Part shown: piece by piece, positions 43,337-51,456 of the stretch
How positions within the stretch are numbered: the first letter of the stretch is position 1
Layout: every line of letters starts with the position of its first letter
Origin: UBA5336 sp038526245
Lineage (GTDB): Bacteria; Pseudomonadota; Alphaproteobacteria; Caulobacterales; Hyphomonadaceae
Direction: 5' to 3'
DNA: 64,000 nt
Assembly: GCA_038526245.1 (NCBI GenBank)
Contig: JBCBGZ010000002.1
Coordinates: forward strand, 1 to 64,000
Notes under the pieces: model-generated
What the model saw: the letters and a program-made list of their open reading frames with translations, nothing else
The model's database searches: none
What the model was told of the DNA's origin: nothing
Translations under genes and position numbers: made by a program

Positions 43337-44896
43337 ATGAATACGCTCCAGATCAGCATTTTTTTCGGCATCACAGCGCTGATTGGCTTTCTGACTTATC
43401 TCAGTTGTCGCAATGCGCCATCCGGCGATCGCGGATCTGACCATGACTACTTTCTCGCAAATGGCGGTCTGAGCTGGTACTTTGTGGCGGGCTCGATCAC
43501 GCTGACGAACCTATCGACGGACCAGCTTGTGGGCATGAATGGCAACCAGATGTTGCTGCTGGCCTGGTGGGAACTGGCCGCCGTTGTGGGCCTTCTGATC
43601 CTCGCCTTCGTGTTTATCCCGATCTACTACCGCAACAATTGCACGACCACGACCGAGTTGCTGCAGCTGAAGTATAATGACAAGCACATCCGCGCGCTGA
43701 TCTCGGTACTCTTCCTCTTCGGAAATCTCTTCATATTCCTGCCTGCCATTCTCTATGGCGGCTCTCTGTTCCTGAAATCCACAACCGGCGCAGACTTCTC
43801 ACCGCTCTTGGGCGAAAGGCTGTTTGCGGGCACCGCGATGGAAGTGGATTCCACCATTTTTGTCATGGCCATCGCTTTTGCCATCGTCGGCGCGCTCTAC
43901 GCCATTCTCGGCGGCCTGCGGGCCGTTGCCGTGTCTGACACCTACAGCGGCGTTCTGATCCTGTCCCTTGCCGTGCTTGTGGTGATCCTCGCGTTGAACG
44001 CAATCAACTGGGACTTCAGCGGCGTACCTGCCGAGCGGATGGACATGTTCATCGGCAGTACGCTGGAAGATGGCAGCGAAACCCCAATCCCCTGGCACAC
44101 GCTGCTCACGGGCATGATCTTCATCCAGATTTTCTACTGGAGCACCAACCAGACCATTACCCAGCGCGCCATGGCATCGCCGAACGTTGCCGAAGCGCGC
44201 AAGGGCGTGCTCGCTGCGGCAGGCATTCGCTTGCTGATCGTGCCTGTGATCGCTGTGCTGCCGGGCGTGGTGGCGTTCAAGCTGTATGGCGATGTTGGCG
44301 ACGCGGCCTACGGCATGATCGTGGGAGATATCCTACCACCGATCCTGTCGGGCGCATTTGCAGCGGCTTTGGCAGCCGCCGTGCTGACCACGTTCAATTC
44401 CATTCTGAACGCCTCATCGGCGCTCTACGTCTGCGATGTCCACGAAGCCTATATCGAAGAAGCCCGCGACGTCCCGAAACTGTCCATGTACGTGTCGATC
44501 GTCATGACCGTACTCGCCATCGGGCTTGTGCCTGTGTTTGCGTCGCAGGAAAGCATCATCAACACAGTGCAGCAGCTTTACGGCCTGCTTTCGATGCCAA
44601 TTCTCTCGGCCTTCATCGTCGGGCTGGCGTTTCGCAATGTCAGCGCAGGAGCTGCCATTATTGGCGTCGTGACAGGCGTGTTGGTCTATGCTGTCTTCAG
44701 CTTCAAGCTCTATCAGCATGTTGGGTTATCGCTTGAAGATGGGCTCGGCGCGACGCTCTCGAGCGTGCACTACATCCACTACATGTTTGTTACGCTGATC
44801 ACGAGCATCGGCACGGCGCTTCTGGCCAACATGATCGTCTTTGGCCAGCGCGCTTCGCTTACGATCGGGGCGGGTCAATTGGCGCCAGCCGATTGA
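43337..44896 (+). CDS. Sodium:solute symporter (SSS family), sugar type
   Basis: A 519-residue inner-membrane transporter with about 14 hydrophobic helices. Sugar-SSS motifs include DYFLANGGLSWYFVAGSITLTNLSTDQLVG in the first helices and YAILGGLRAVAVSDTYSGV around TM5-6. It belongs to the vSGLT-like group of sodium/galactose or sodium/glucose symporters. Within this locus it is the best candidate to carry galactoside from the periplasm to the two cytoplasmic galactosidases. It is preceded by the broken receptor (165-base gap, no clear motif) and converges with glpR. Confidence 0.9.
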   Translation: MNTLQISIFFGITALIGFLTYLSCRNAPSGDRGSDHDYFLANGGLSWYFVAGSITLTNLSTDQLVGMNGNQMLLLAWWELAAVVGLLILAFVFIPIYYRNNCTTTTELLQLKYNDKHIRALISVLFLFGNLFIFLPAILYGGSLFLKSTTGADFSPLLGERLFAGTAMEVDSTIFVMAIAFAIVGALYAILGGLRAVAVSDTYSGVLILSLAVLVVILALNAINWDFSGVPAERMDMFIGSTLEDGSETPIPWHTLLTGMIFIQIFYWSTNQTITQRAMASPNVAEARKGVLAAAGIRLLIVPVIAVLPGVVAFKLYGDVGDAAYGMIVGDILPPILSGAFAAALAAAVLTTFNSILNASSALYVCDVHEAYIEEARDVPKLSMYVSIVMTVLAIGLVPVFASQESIINTVQQLYGLLSMPILSAFIVGLAFRNVSAGAAIIGVVTGVLVYAVFSFKLYQHVGLSLEDGLGATLSSVHYIHYMFVTLITSIGTALLANMIVFGQRASLTIGAGQLAPAD

Positions 44897-44897
44897 T

Positions 44898-44937
44898 CCA
44901 TGGGGGCCGCCTCCGTCCTGGCTCCAAGCGGCCATGG
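44898..44937. terminator. Inverted repeat between symporter and glpR
   Basis: CCATGGGGGCCGC (44898-44910) pairs with GCGGCCATGG (44928-44937), with the GGCCGC/GCGGCC core fully complementary and the outer CCATGG interrupted by two G. It may serve as a two-way terminator for the converging genes. Confidence 0.45.
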
Positions 44938-44949
44938 GCGGGGGCGACA

Positions 44950-45735
44950 TCACGCGTCGTCGGCGATGTGCAGGTCCATCTCAGCCTCATTCAAGGCGTC
45001 CAGGAAGGCCTCCGGCGGCCGCCGGTCGGTGAAGAGGCAATCGATATCTGAATAGTGGCCAAGACGGATCATGGCGCGGCGTCCGAATTTGGAATGGTCC
45101 GCCACCAGGAACACTTGCCGCGAATTCTGGATAATGGACTGGGCCGATCGGATTTCCTGATAATCGAAATCAAGCAGCGTCCCGTCCTCATCGATCCCGC
45201 TGATGCCGATCACGCCGATATCGAGGCGAAACTGCTTGAGGAACTCCGTCGTAGCCTCGCCGACAATTCCGCCGTCGCTGGGGCGCACAAACCCGCCTGC
45301 AATCATGACCTCGGAGCCCTCGGTCTCGCGCATCATATTGGCGATGTTGATGTTGTTTGTAACGATCCGCAGATCCTTGCGCGAGGTGAGCTCCGCGGCG
45401 AGCGCTTCAGTGGTGGTTCCGATGTTCAGGAACAGAGATGCACCATCGGGAATACGCCCGGCCACGAGGCGAGCGATCTTGCGCTTGGCCTCCATCCCTT
45501 CATTCAGGCGATCCTGATAAGGCTGGTTGTAGGCGTTTCCAATCCGCCCCGCACCGCCATGGAACCGCTCGATCAGCTCCAACTCGCAGAGCATGTTGAT
45601 ATCGCGCCGGATGGTTTGGGGCGTGACATCGAACTGCCTCACCAGCTGCTCCGTCGCCACATACCCGGCAGACCGCACGAGCTCGAGAATCGCCTTCTGA
45701 CGCGCTGGCAAATCGGTGATGTCGGCTGTGCTCAT
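44950..45735 (-). CDS. glpR: DeoR-family repressor, GlpR type
   Basis: A 261-residue repressor with an N-terminal DeoR helix-turn-helix (ARQKAILELVRSAGYVATEQLVRQFDVTPQTIRRDINML) and a sugar-phosphate sensing domain (about 85-250). It closely resembles E. coli GlpR along its whole length: GTTTEALAAELTSRKDLRIVTNNINIANM, GGIVGEATTEFLKQFRLDIGVIGISGIDEDGTLLDFDY and VADHSKFGRRAMIRLG. GlpR responds to glycerol 3-phosphate. The ATG at 45735 has GGAGA upstream; a TTG six codons earlier is less likely. Placement between a sugar symporter and the alpha-galactosidase, with candidate sites near glpK-glpD and galT, suggests it controls the entire galactoside/glycerol locus. Confidence 0.85.
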   Translation of the reverse strand: MSTADITDLPARQKAILELVRSAGYVATEQLVRQFDVTPQTIRRDINMLCELELIERFHGGAGRIGNAYNQPYQDRLNEGMEAKRKIARLVAGRIPDGASLFLNIGTTTEALAAELTSRKDLRIVTNNINIANMMRETEGSEVMIAGGFVRPSDGGIVGEATTEFLKQFRLDIGVIGISGIDEDGTLLDFDYQEIRSAQSIIQNSRQVFLVADHSKFGRRAMIRLGHYSDIDCLFTDRRPPEAFLDALNEAEMDLHIADDA

Positions 45736-45805
45736 AAGGTCTGTCTCCAGCAATCAGCGCGCCAACGCGCTCGCCAAAGGCAGTCTACGCAGGAAAGCAG
45801 CGCGA

Positions 45806-47947
45806 TCAAACCGCCTCGAAATGGTAGATCAAACAGGTCTCTGGATGAAGCAAGGGCACCTGAAGCCCCACATGGGCGAGCGCCTCACCCGGCAACACAC
45901 TGCCCTCCCCGTTCAGATCGAGGGCTTCGATCACGGACGGTGAACTCACCGAACGCACAGGGGACGGCCAGACGATCCGAGTGCGATAGCGCCGCGCGCC
46001 ATCGAGCCCCGGCACATGGAAACGGCCTGGCGCGGTCTCGCGATGCCCCGCCAGATTGCACCAGGAGAACAAGGCTTCGTCCTGTCTCTCACACACCACC
46101 CCGACGGCATTCACATGGGCCGGCGTGTCGATCCGATAGAACAAACCACTGTGCAGCAGGTCGCGGTGGCGCTTGTGCAGCGCAATTCCCGCTTTCAGTG
46201 TGTTCAGGCCGGCTTCTGGTTCCTCAAGGAGATCCAACTCCATACCCATATGGCCAAACAGAGCCGTCGCGACACGCATATCCATGGTCAGGCGGCGGCC
46301 CGTAATGTGGCACGTCTCAGGCCCAACATGGGCGCCCATGATCGACAGCGGAAAGAAATGGGACGCACCGCGCTGAATGCGTTGCCGGTCCAGGGCGTCA
46401 TTGCTGTCCGAGGTCCATATCCGGTCGGTCCGGCGCAGAATGCCATAATCCGCGCGCCCGCCACCGGACGAGCAGCTTTCGATCTCGACGCCGGGATGGG
46501 CCGCGCGCACCCGCCCGATCAGGGCATACAAAGCTCGGGTCTGCTTGTGGATGACGGGGCGGCCGCGGCTACCGGGGTGGTGAACGTCGCGGTTCATGTC
46601 CCACTTTATATAGCTGATGGCATGGTCGCTCAGCAGCTTGTCCATACAGTCAAACAAATAGTCGCTGACCTCTTTGCGGGTGAGGTCGAGCACAAACTGG
46701 TTTCGGAACGGCACCTGCTCGACGCCCTCGGCATGGAGGATCCAGTCAGGGTGGGCGCGGTAGAGGTCGCTGTCGGGATTGACCATCTCAGGCTCGAACC
46801 AGAGCCCGAACTCCATGCCAAGGCCCGTGACATGGTCCACAAGGGGGCCGAGACCGTCTGGGTACGCATCGGGTGACGGCCACCAATCCCCGAGGCCTGC
46901 CTTGTCATTGCGCCGCCCGCCAAACCAGCCATCGTCGAGCACGAAACGCTCGGCGCCGACCCATGCAGCCTTCTCGGCCAGATCAAACAGGGTTTTCCTG
47001 TCGTGGTCGAAATAGACCGCTTCCCAGGTATTATAGTGAACCGGCCGGGTGCGACCGCGGATACGCCCATCCATCACTTCATGGGTCAGGTGGTGGTGGA
47101 ACTTGCGGGACAAGGCGCTGAACCCACGGCTTGTGAACGCCGCATAGAGGCGCGGCGTGCGATATACCCCGCCAGGCTCTAGGCTCATCTCACCCGGGAA
47201 GAAGTATTCACCCATCTGAACAAAGGCCCGGCCATCGCTCAGCCGGTCCACACGCACCCGGTTGTTTCCGCTCCAGCCCAAATGGAACGCGAAACACGGA
47301 CCGGCCTGCTCATGGGTCTCTGGTGTTCCCACCACGAGCCCCGGAAAGTTGTCATGGCTGGTTCGACCGTTTTTGTTCTCGCGGACGTAGCTCCCCTGGA
47401 AGGGAGGAATCTCTTCGAGATTGAATTCTCCCGACCACCTCCCGGTGAACCCGAACACTCTGGACGCTCGCGGGTCAAGTGGGAGGCTGGCCGACGCACA
47501 CCAGTCGATCGACAGTGGCGTATCGCCCTGGTTTTCGATTTGCGTCTGACAGGTGAGAAGGTTGCTATCAGGGTTGAACCCAAGGATGAGCACAGCCCGG
47601 ACCCGCGTGGCCTCATCATCGCAAATGATGCGGACTTCGCTTTCGCTGGGCTGCTCCACCTTGGTGACCCGAAAGAGACTCGCCCAGGCTGTGCCGCTGC
47701 GATGGGCTGAGAAACCCGACAGGCCGGCAAGGCCGGACCCGGTCTCGTTCAGGAGCGAACTGGCCACCTCGGCATCAGCGCCGCCGGGCGCATGCTGGCG
47801 CGTCGTCATCTTACGAAGGGACGCCGCGTCGGAGTGCGCGAGCTTGGATCCCCAGTGCAGAATGCTGGGCCGCTGTCCAATCGTGCAATCGATCACCAAG
47901 CTGGTATTGCCTGCCGTCAGGGTGATCGTTTCAGATTTGTCGGTCAT
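45806..47947 (-). CDS. Alpha-galactosidase, glycoside hydrolase family 36
   Basis: A 713-residue GH36 enzyme removing terminal alpha-galactosyl groups. It has an N-terminal beta-sandwich, then a TIM barrel. The nucleophile is Asp-450 in SYIKWDMNRD and the acid/base Asp-514 in WTSDSNDALDRQ; VLDDGWFGGR and GLWFEPEMVNPDSDLY are further family signatures. There is no signal peptide, so the enzyme is cytoplasmic. It is divergent from galT and downstream-neighbours glpR on the same strand. Possible substrates are melibiose/raffinose-type sugars or, given the glycerol genes around it, floridoside or digalactosylglycerol. Confidence 0.95.
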   Translation of the reverse strand: MTDKSETITLTAGNTSLVIDCTIGQRPSILHWGSKLAHSDAASLRKMTTRQHAPGGADAEVASSLLNETGSGLAGLSGFSAHRSGTAWASLFRVTKVEQPSESEVRIICDDEATRVRAVLILGFNPDSNLLTCQTQIENQGDTPLSIDWCASASLPLDPRASRVFGFTGRWSGEFNLEEIPPFQGSYVRENKNGRTSHDNFPGLVVGTPETHEQAGPCFAFHLGWSGNNRVRVDRLSDGRAFVQMGEYFFPGEMSLEPGGVYRTPRLYAAFTSRGFSALSRKFHHHLTHEVMDGRIRGRTRPVHYNTWEAVYFDHDRKTLFDLAEKAAWVGAERFVLDDGWFGGRRNDKAGLGDWWPSPDAYPDGLGPLVDHVTGLGMEFGLWFEPEMVNPDSDLYRAHPDWILHAEGVEQVPFRNQFVLDLTRKEVSDYLFDCMDKLLSDHAISYIKWDMNRDVHHPGSRGRPVIHKQTRALYALIGRVRAAHPGVEIESCSSGGGRADYGILRRTDRIWTSDSNDALDRQRIQRGASHFFPLSIMGAHVGPETCHITGRRLTMDMRVATALFGHMGMELDLLEEPEAGLNTLKAGIALHKRHRDLLHSGLFYRIDTPAHVNAVGVVCERQDEALFSWCNLAGHRETAPGRFHVPGLDGARRYRTRIVWPSPVRSVSSPSVIEALDLNGEGSVLPGEALAHVGLQVPLLHPETCLIYHFEAV

Positions 47948-48272
47948 GGTGACAGCTCCCTAGCCCAATTGCGGGGCATGTTGAACGCTCAGCGCCCAAA
48001 GGCAAATGTTTGGAATCGACTAATTTATGATCGATTTTGAATATTTTCTGTATCAGGAATTTGCCAAAGGGGAAGGCTGTCCGGTTGCCATTATCCCGAA
48101 AAATTCTCGATGCCTCTCGGCGTAAAGCGCTGTTATTCATGCAGTTCAAGCCTGCTTCTAACGCATCTTCAGAAACAACGAGCACTTTTTCCGATGGCGT
48201 TTTCCCGCTTGATCGAATACGAAAACCTAGGCAGCAATGCCGTTTGAACCCTGTGATACGGAAGAGGTCGTC
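47948..48272. promoter_or_regulatory. Divergent alpha-galactosidase/galT promoter region (325 bases)
   Basis: No gene is supported. An inverted repeat AATCGA (48014-48019) / TCGATT (48031-48036) with an 11-base spacer lies 67 bases before the alpha-galactosidase start. A GlpR-type site, annotated separately, lies nearer galT. The region is AT-richer than the coding parts and presumably holds two promoters. Confidence 0.45.
48209..48226. promoter_or_regulatory. Weak GlpR-type operator before galT
   Basis: TTGATCGAATACGAAAAC keeps the TCG-N4-CGA core and fits the remembered consensus at about 14 of 18 positions. It ends 46 bases before the galT start codon. It would tie galactose genes to the glycerol repressor. 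Confidence 0.4.
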
Positions 48273-49355
48273 ATGACAGATCGCACCCGGACACTCGAGC
48301 GTCAGATCGGTGACCGCCAAGTGCATCGCCGACACCACATAAAGACCGACGGCCGAGACCTTTTCCTTTATGGCTTTGAGCAGCATGACGCGCCTCGCAT
48401 TCAGGGCGACGACCTCCAGACGCTGACGGGGTCAGAGTTGCGCCGCCATCCCCTGCGCGGCGATTGGATGATCTACGCCGCTGCGCGCCAGAATCGCACT
48501 TACAAGCCGTCCGCCTCCGCAAACCCGCTGGCGCCGAGTCAGATTGGCAAACCGCTTACCGAGGTCCCATTCGAGCACTTCGAACTGGCCGTGTTCAGCA
48601 ACCGCTTCCCAAGCCTGTTTCCCGGTGCCGGCGAGCCCGGCATGTCTGATGTGGAAACTCTGGCCGCCAAGGGCGCATGTGAGGTGATCGTATATGCTCC
48701 TGAGCCCGAAGGCTCTCTGGCAACCCTGGGTCAGGATCGGCGCCGCCTTCTTCTCGAGGCCTGGATTGACCGATATGAGGCCATGTTCTCAGCGGGATGC
48801 GCCTACGTTCTGCCCTTTGAGAACAGAGGTGACGAGGTGGGCGTAACCCTCCATCATCCCCACGGGCAGATTTACGGATTTCCGGTTGTGCCCGCCCCCC
48901 AGCAATATGCTGCTGACGCCTTCGAGCGTGGTTATGATCTGGCTGCGAGCGTTCAGGAGTGGGGTCGCGACTATCAGATTTCCGAGGCGGGTGGACTGGT
49001 CTCCTACGCACCCCGATTTGCCCGGTTTCCGTACGAGGTCTGGGTTTCGGCGCGCGACCCGGTTTCCGGGCCGTGGGCGTTCAATGAGGAGCAGTCAGAC
49101 GGCTTTGCGCACCTGCTCGGGGATACGATCGCGCGCTATGATGCCTTCTTTGGCCGCGAAACGCCGTGCATGTTAAGCTTGCACGCCGCGCCATATGGCC
49201 GGGACGGAAGGTTCCAATTCAGCGCCCAGTTCTATCCCCTGCTGCGTGCGCCAGACCGGGTGAAGTACCTAGCGTCTGTTGAACAGGCGACAGGCGTTTT
49301 CACCGTCGACATACTACCCCACCAGACGGCAGACCGGCTTCGGAGTGTCCAGTGA
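48273..49355 (+). CDS. galT: Galactose-1-phosphate uridylyltransferase
   Basis: Swaps UMP between UDP-glucose and galactose 1-phosphate in the Leloir pathway. The 360-residue protein has the HIT-like active site HHPHGQIYGFP with the uridylyl-accepting His-197, and LRRHPLRGDWMIYAAARQNR at the N-terminal half-domain. The ATG at 48273 follows AAGAGG by six bases; an in-frame start at 48237 adds 12 non-conserved residues. The stop codon overlaps the galK GTG start by 4 bases. galE and galM are not in the window. Confidence 0.96.
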   Translation: MTDRTRTLERQIGDRQVHRRHHIKTDGRDLFLYGFEQHDAPRIQGDDLQTLTGSELRRHPLRGDWMIYAAARQNRTYKPSASANPLAPSQIGKPLTEVPFEHFELAVFSNRFPSLFPGAGEPGMSDVETLAAKGACEVIVYAPEPEGSLATLGQDRRRLLLEAWIDRYEAMFSAGCAYVLPFENRGDEVGVTLHHPHGQIYGFPVVPAPQQYAADAFERGYDLAASVQEWGRDYQISEAGGLVSYAPRFARFPYEVWVSARDPVSGPWAFNEEQSDGFAHLLGDTIARYDAFFGRETPCMLSLHAAPYGRDGRFQFSAQFYPLLRAPDRVKYLASVEQATGVFTVDILPHQTADRLRSVQ

Positions 49356-50431
49356 ATTCAACAAACGCATCCATTGCCGAGCGCTTTCATCGCGCTTTCG
49401 GGCACGCCCCTGCGGTGACGGCGGCGGTGCCTGGGCGCACCAATCTCATTGGCGAACACATCGACTATAATGGCGGCACGGTCCTGCCCGCGGCGCTGGA
49501 CAAATTTGTCCAAATCGCTTTGGCCGCAGATGGAACGCCCGACTTCAAGATACAGTCTGCGAAGTTCGACGCCCGTGTCAGCCGCCCGGTTACAAGCCGC
49601 AAGCAAGGCGATTGGGCTGACTATGCCGCCGGGGCGCTTGGCAAGGCCCGCGAGTTGGGATGGCTGAACCAGGGCGCCGAACTCTTCATTGAAAGCGATG
49701 TGCCCGATGGCGCGGGTGCCTCCACATCGGCTGCGCTGATCACCGCCATTCTGCGCGCCGCCGCCGAACTGGCAGGCGCAGATGCCGACCCAGTTGAGAT
49801 TGCCCAGCACGCGCGCGCCGTGGAGAATGACTATATCGGCATGCCGTGCGGCATCATGGACCAGATGGCGGTCGGCCTGTGCGTGCCCGACAAGGCGCTC
49901 GCGCTGAACACAGACGACCTCAGCTATGATGTGATCGATATTCCGGGTGAGTGGGGCTTCCTCACCATCCATTCTGGCGTGCGCCGCGAACTGGCGGACG
50001 GGCGATACAAGGCGCGCTTTGAGGAATGCCAGCAAGCAGCCGACACTTTGGGCACGCAAACACTCTGCCTTTTGACGCGCGAGCAAACCGCAAAAGTTCC
50101 GACACTACCCGAGCCCCTTCGGCGGCGAACCCGTCATGTCGTCTCCGAACACGAGCGCACCCTGGCGGCCATCGATGCGATGCGCGGCAAGGACATGGCC
50201 ATGTTTGCGGAGCTGATGAATGAGAGCCACCGGTCCTACTCCCAGGATTTCGAAGCTTCGACGCCGGTCGTAGATGCCCTTGTGGCTGACGCCCTGGACC
50301 AGGGCGCAAAGGCGGCGCGCCTCACGGGCGGTGGTTTTGGCGGCTGCCTCGTCATACTTGTAGACCGCAAAGACATGGACGCCTGGTCGCAGAGTTTCCT
50401 GGACCGTAATCCGGGCACATGGCGCGTGTGA
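49352..50431 (+). CDS. galK: Galactokinase
   Basis: ATP-dependent phosphorylation of galactose; GHMP kinase of 359 residues. The galactokinase signature is VPGRTNLIGEHIDYNGGTVLP (residues about 27-47), the ATP loop DVPDGAGASTSAALI, and the C-terminal motif RLTGGGFGGCLVIL. It begins at a GTG within the GTGA overlap with galT, so the two are coupled. The gene ends 50 bases before the converging ThuA-like gene; I see no hairpin there. Confidence 0.96.
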   Translation: MNSTNASIAERFHRAFGHAPAVTAAVPGRTNLIGEHIDYNGGTVLPAALDKFVQIALAADGTPDFKIQSAKFDARVSRPVTSRKQGDWADYAAGALGKARELGWLNQGAELFIESDVPDGAGASTSAALITAILRAAAELAGADADPVEIAQHARAVENDYIGMPCGIMDQMAVGLCVPDKALALNTDDLSYDVIDIPGEWGFLTIHSGVRRELADGRYKARFEECQQAADTLGTQTLCLLTREQTAKVPTLPEPLRRRTRHVVSEHERTLAAIDAMRGKDMAMFAELMNESHRSYSQDFEASTPVVDALVADALDQGAKAARLTGGGFGGCLVILVDRKDMDAWSQSFLDRNPGTWRV

Positions 50432-50481
50432 GCGAGACCTTCAAACCTTAGCGGCTGTCCCGTCGGCTTCTGTGATTGGTA

Positions 50482-51363
50482 TCAAACTTCACAGCCGGTT
50501 CCGGGCGCATCGATGCGACCATCGACCCAGAGAAAGGCCTGGGTCAGCAATTGTCGATAGGTCTCGTCCCGGTAGCTTAGGTGGCTGTGGCCGATTGCGG
50601 AGTAGAAGGCACGCCCTTCGCCCGGGCAACGCACCCAAATGATGGGGTGGTTGATGGCGCCTTCGCCCATGCGCAAGTCTGAAACTTCACCATACTGATC
50701 ATTGCGGGGGCTGTAGGTGCTTTCATCCAACCCCGCGAGCACGCGCGCGCCATGGTCCTGGGCGGGGCTGTCGAAGCTGTACCATTCATCCAGATGCCGC
50801 CATTCCAGCGGGATGCCCTGTGTGATCGGGTGTTCTGTATCGAGGACTTCAACCCGGGCGACCTGGAACTGGGGGGCCGCTGGGTGACCGATGAACCGAG
50901 GTCCGATGAGTGATTCCTGATACCAGGGCCAGGCGCTTTGGGAGGCATCTCCAGCACCGTGCAGCCCGATCCAGCCACCACCATTGGTCAACCAGGCCTC
51001 AAACGCGGCCTGTTGATCCGCGCTCAGACTGTCTCCGGTCATGTTGTTGAAGATCACCACGTCGAAACGAGACAAATCTTCATCGTTGAACACAGCGGCA
51101 TTGGCCGTGGTGAAGATCCCGTAGTTCTGTTCACTCGCCAGTTCCACGAAGAATAGATCCGCACCAGCGATCCCTTCATTGTGGCGCCAGCCGAGCGTTT
51201 TGGAGAAGACCAGGATGGACGGTTCGGCCATCCACTCGGTGATTTCGGGTGCAACCGTGTCCTCGTAGAGCTCCGTTTGCTGAACATCGGGCGCCTGCGG
51301 TTCTTCGCTGGCCGGAGCGCAAGCGACCAGGAAAAACACCGCCGCATAGATAAACCGCTTCAT
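50482..51363 (-). CDS. ThuA-like lipoprotein
   Basis: A 293-residue protein with a lipobox (AAVFFLVACAP), so membrane-anchored in the periplasm. The ThuA domain (glutamine-amidotransferase-like fold) begins at SILVFSKTLGWRHNEGI and includes VVIFNNMTGDSLSADQQAAFEAWLTNGGGWIGLHGAGDA and VRCPGEGRAFYSAIGHS. ThuA acts on 3-keto-disaccharides together with the GMC and Gfo/Idh enzymes of trehalose/sucrose catabolism in rhizobia; hydrolysis of 3-keto-glycosides has been proposed for the family. It is divergent from the Gfo/Idh gene, with a LacI-type palindrome between, so all genes on both sides are probably regulated together. Confidence 0.85.
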   Translation of the reverse strand: MKRFIYAAVFFLVACAPASEEPQAPDVQQTELYEDTVAPEITEWMAEPSILVFSKTLGWRHNEGIAGADLFFVELASEQNYGIFTTANAAVFNDEDLSRFDVVIFNNMTGDSLSADQQAAFEAWLTNGGGWIGLHGAGDASQSAWPWYQESLIGPRFIGHPAAPQFQVARVEVLDTEHPITQGIPLEWRHLDEWYSFDSPAQDHGARVLAGLDESTYSPRNDQYGEVSDLRMGEGAINHPIIWVRCPGEGRAFYSAIGHSHLSYRDETYRQLLTQAFLWVDGRIDAPGTGCEV

Positions 51364-51406
51364 CTCATCCTCGCGTCTTGGCTCAAAAAACAGCTATAAC
51401 GAATGT

Positions 51407-51420
51407 TGACAACGTTGCCA
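51407..51420. promoter_or_regulatory. LacI-type palindrome between ThuA and Gfo/Idh genes
   Basis: TGACAACGTTGCCA is a 14-bp palindrome with a single mismatched pair (TGNCAACGTTGNCA), centred on a CG step as in LacI/GalR-family operators. It lies 44 bases from the ThuA start and 37 from the oxidoreductase start. No LacI-family gene is in the window. Confidence 0.6.
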
Positions 51421-51456
51421 TACATAGACAGTTTTTCATCAACTGAGGAGAACAAA

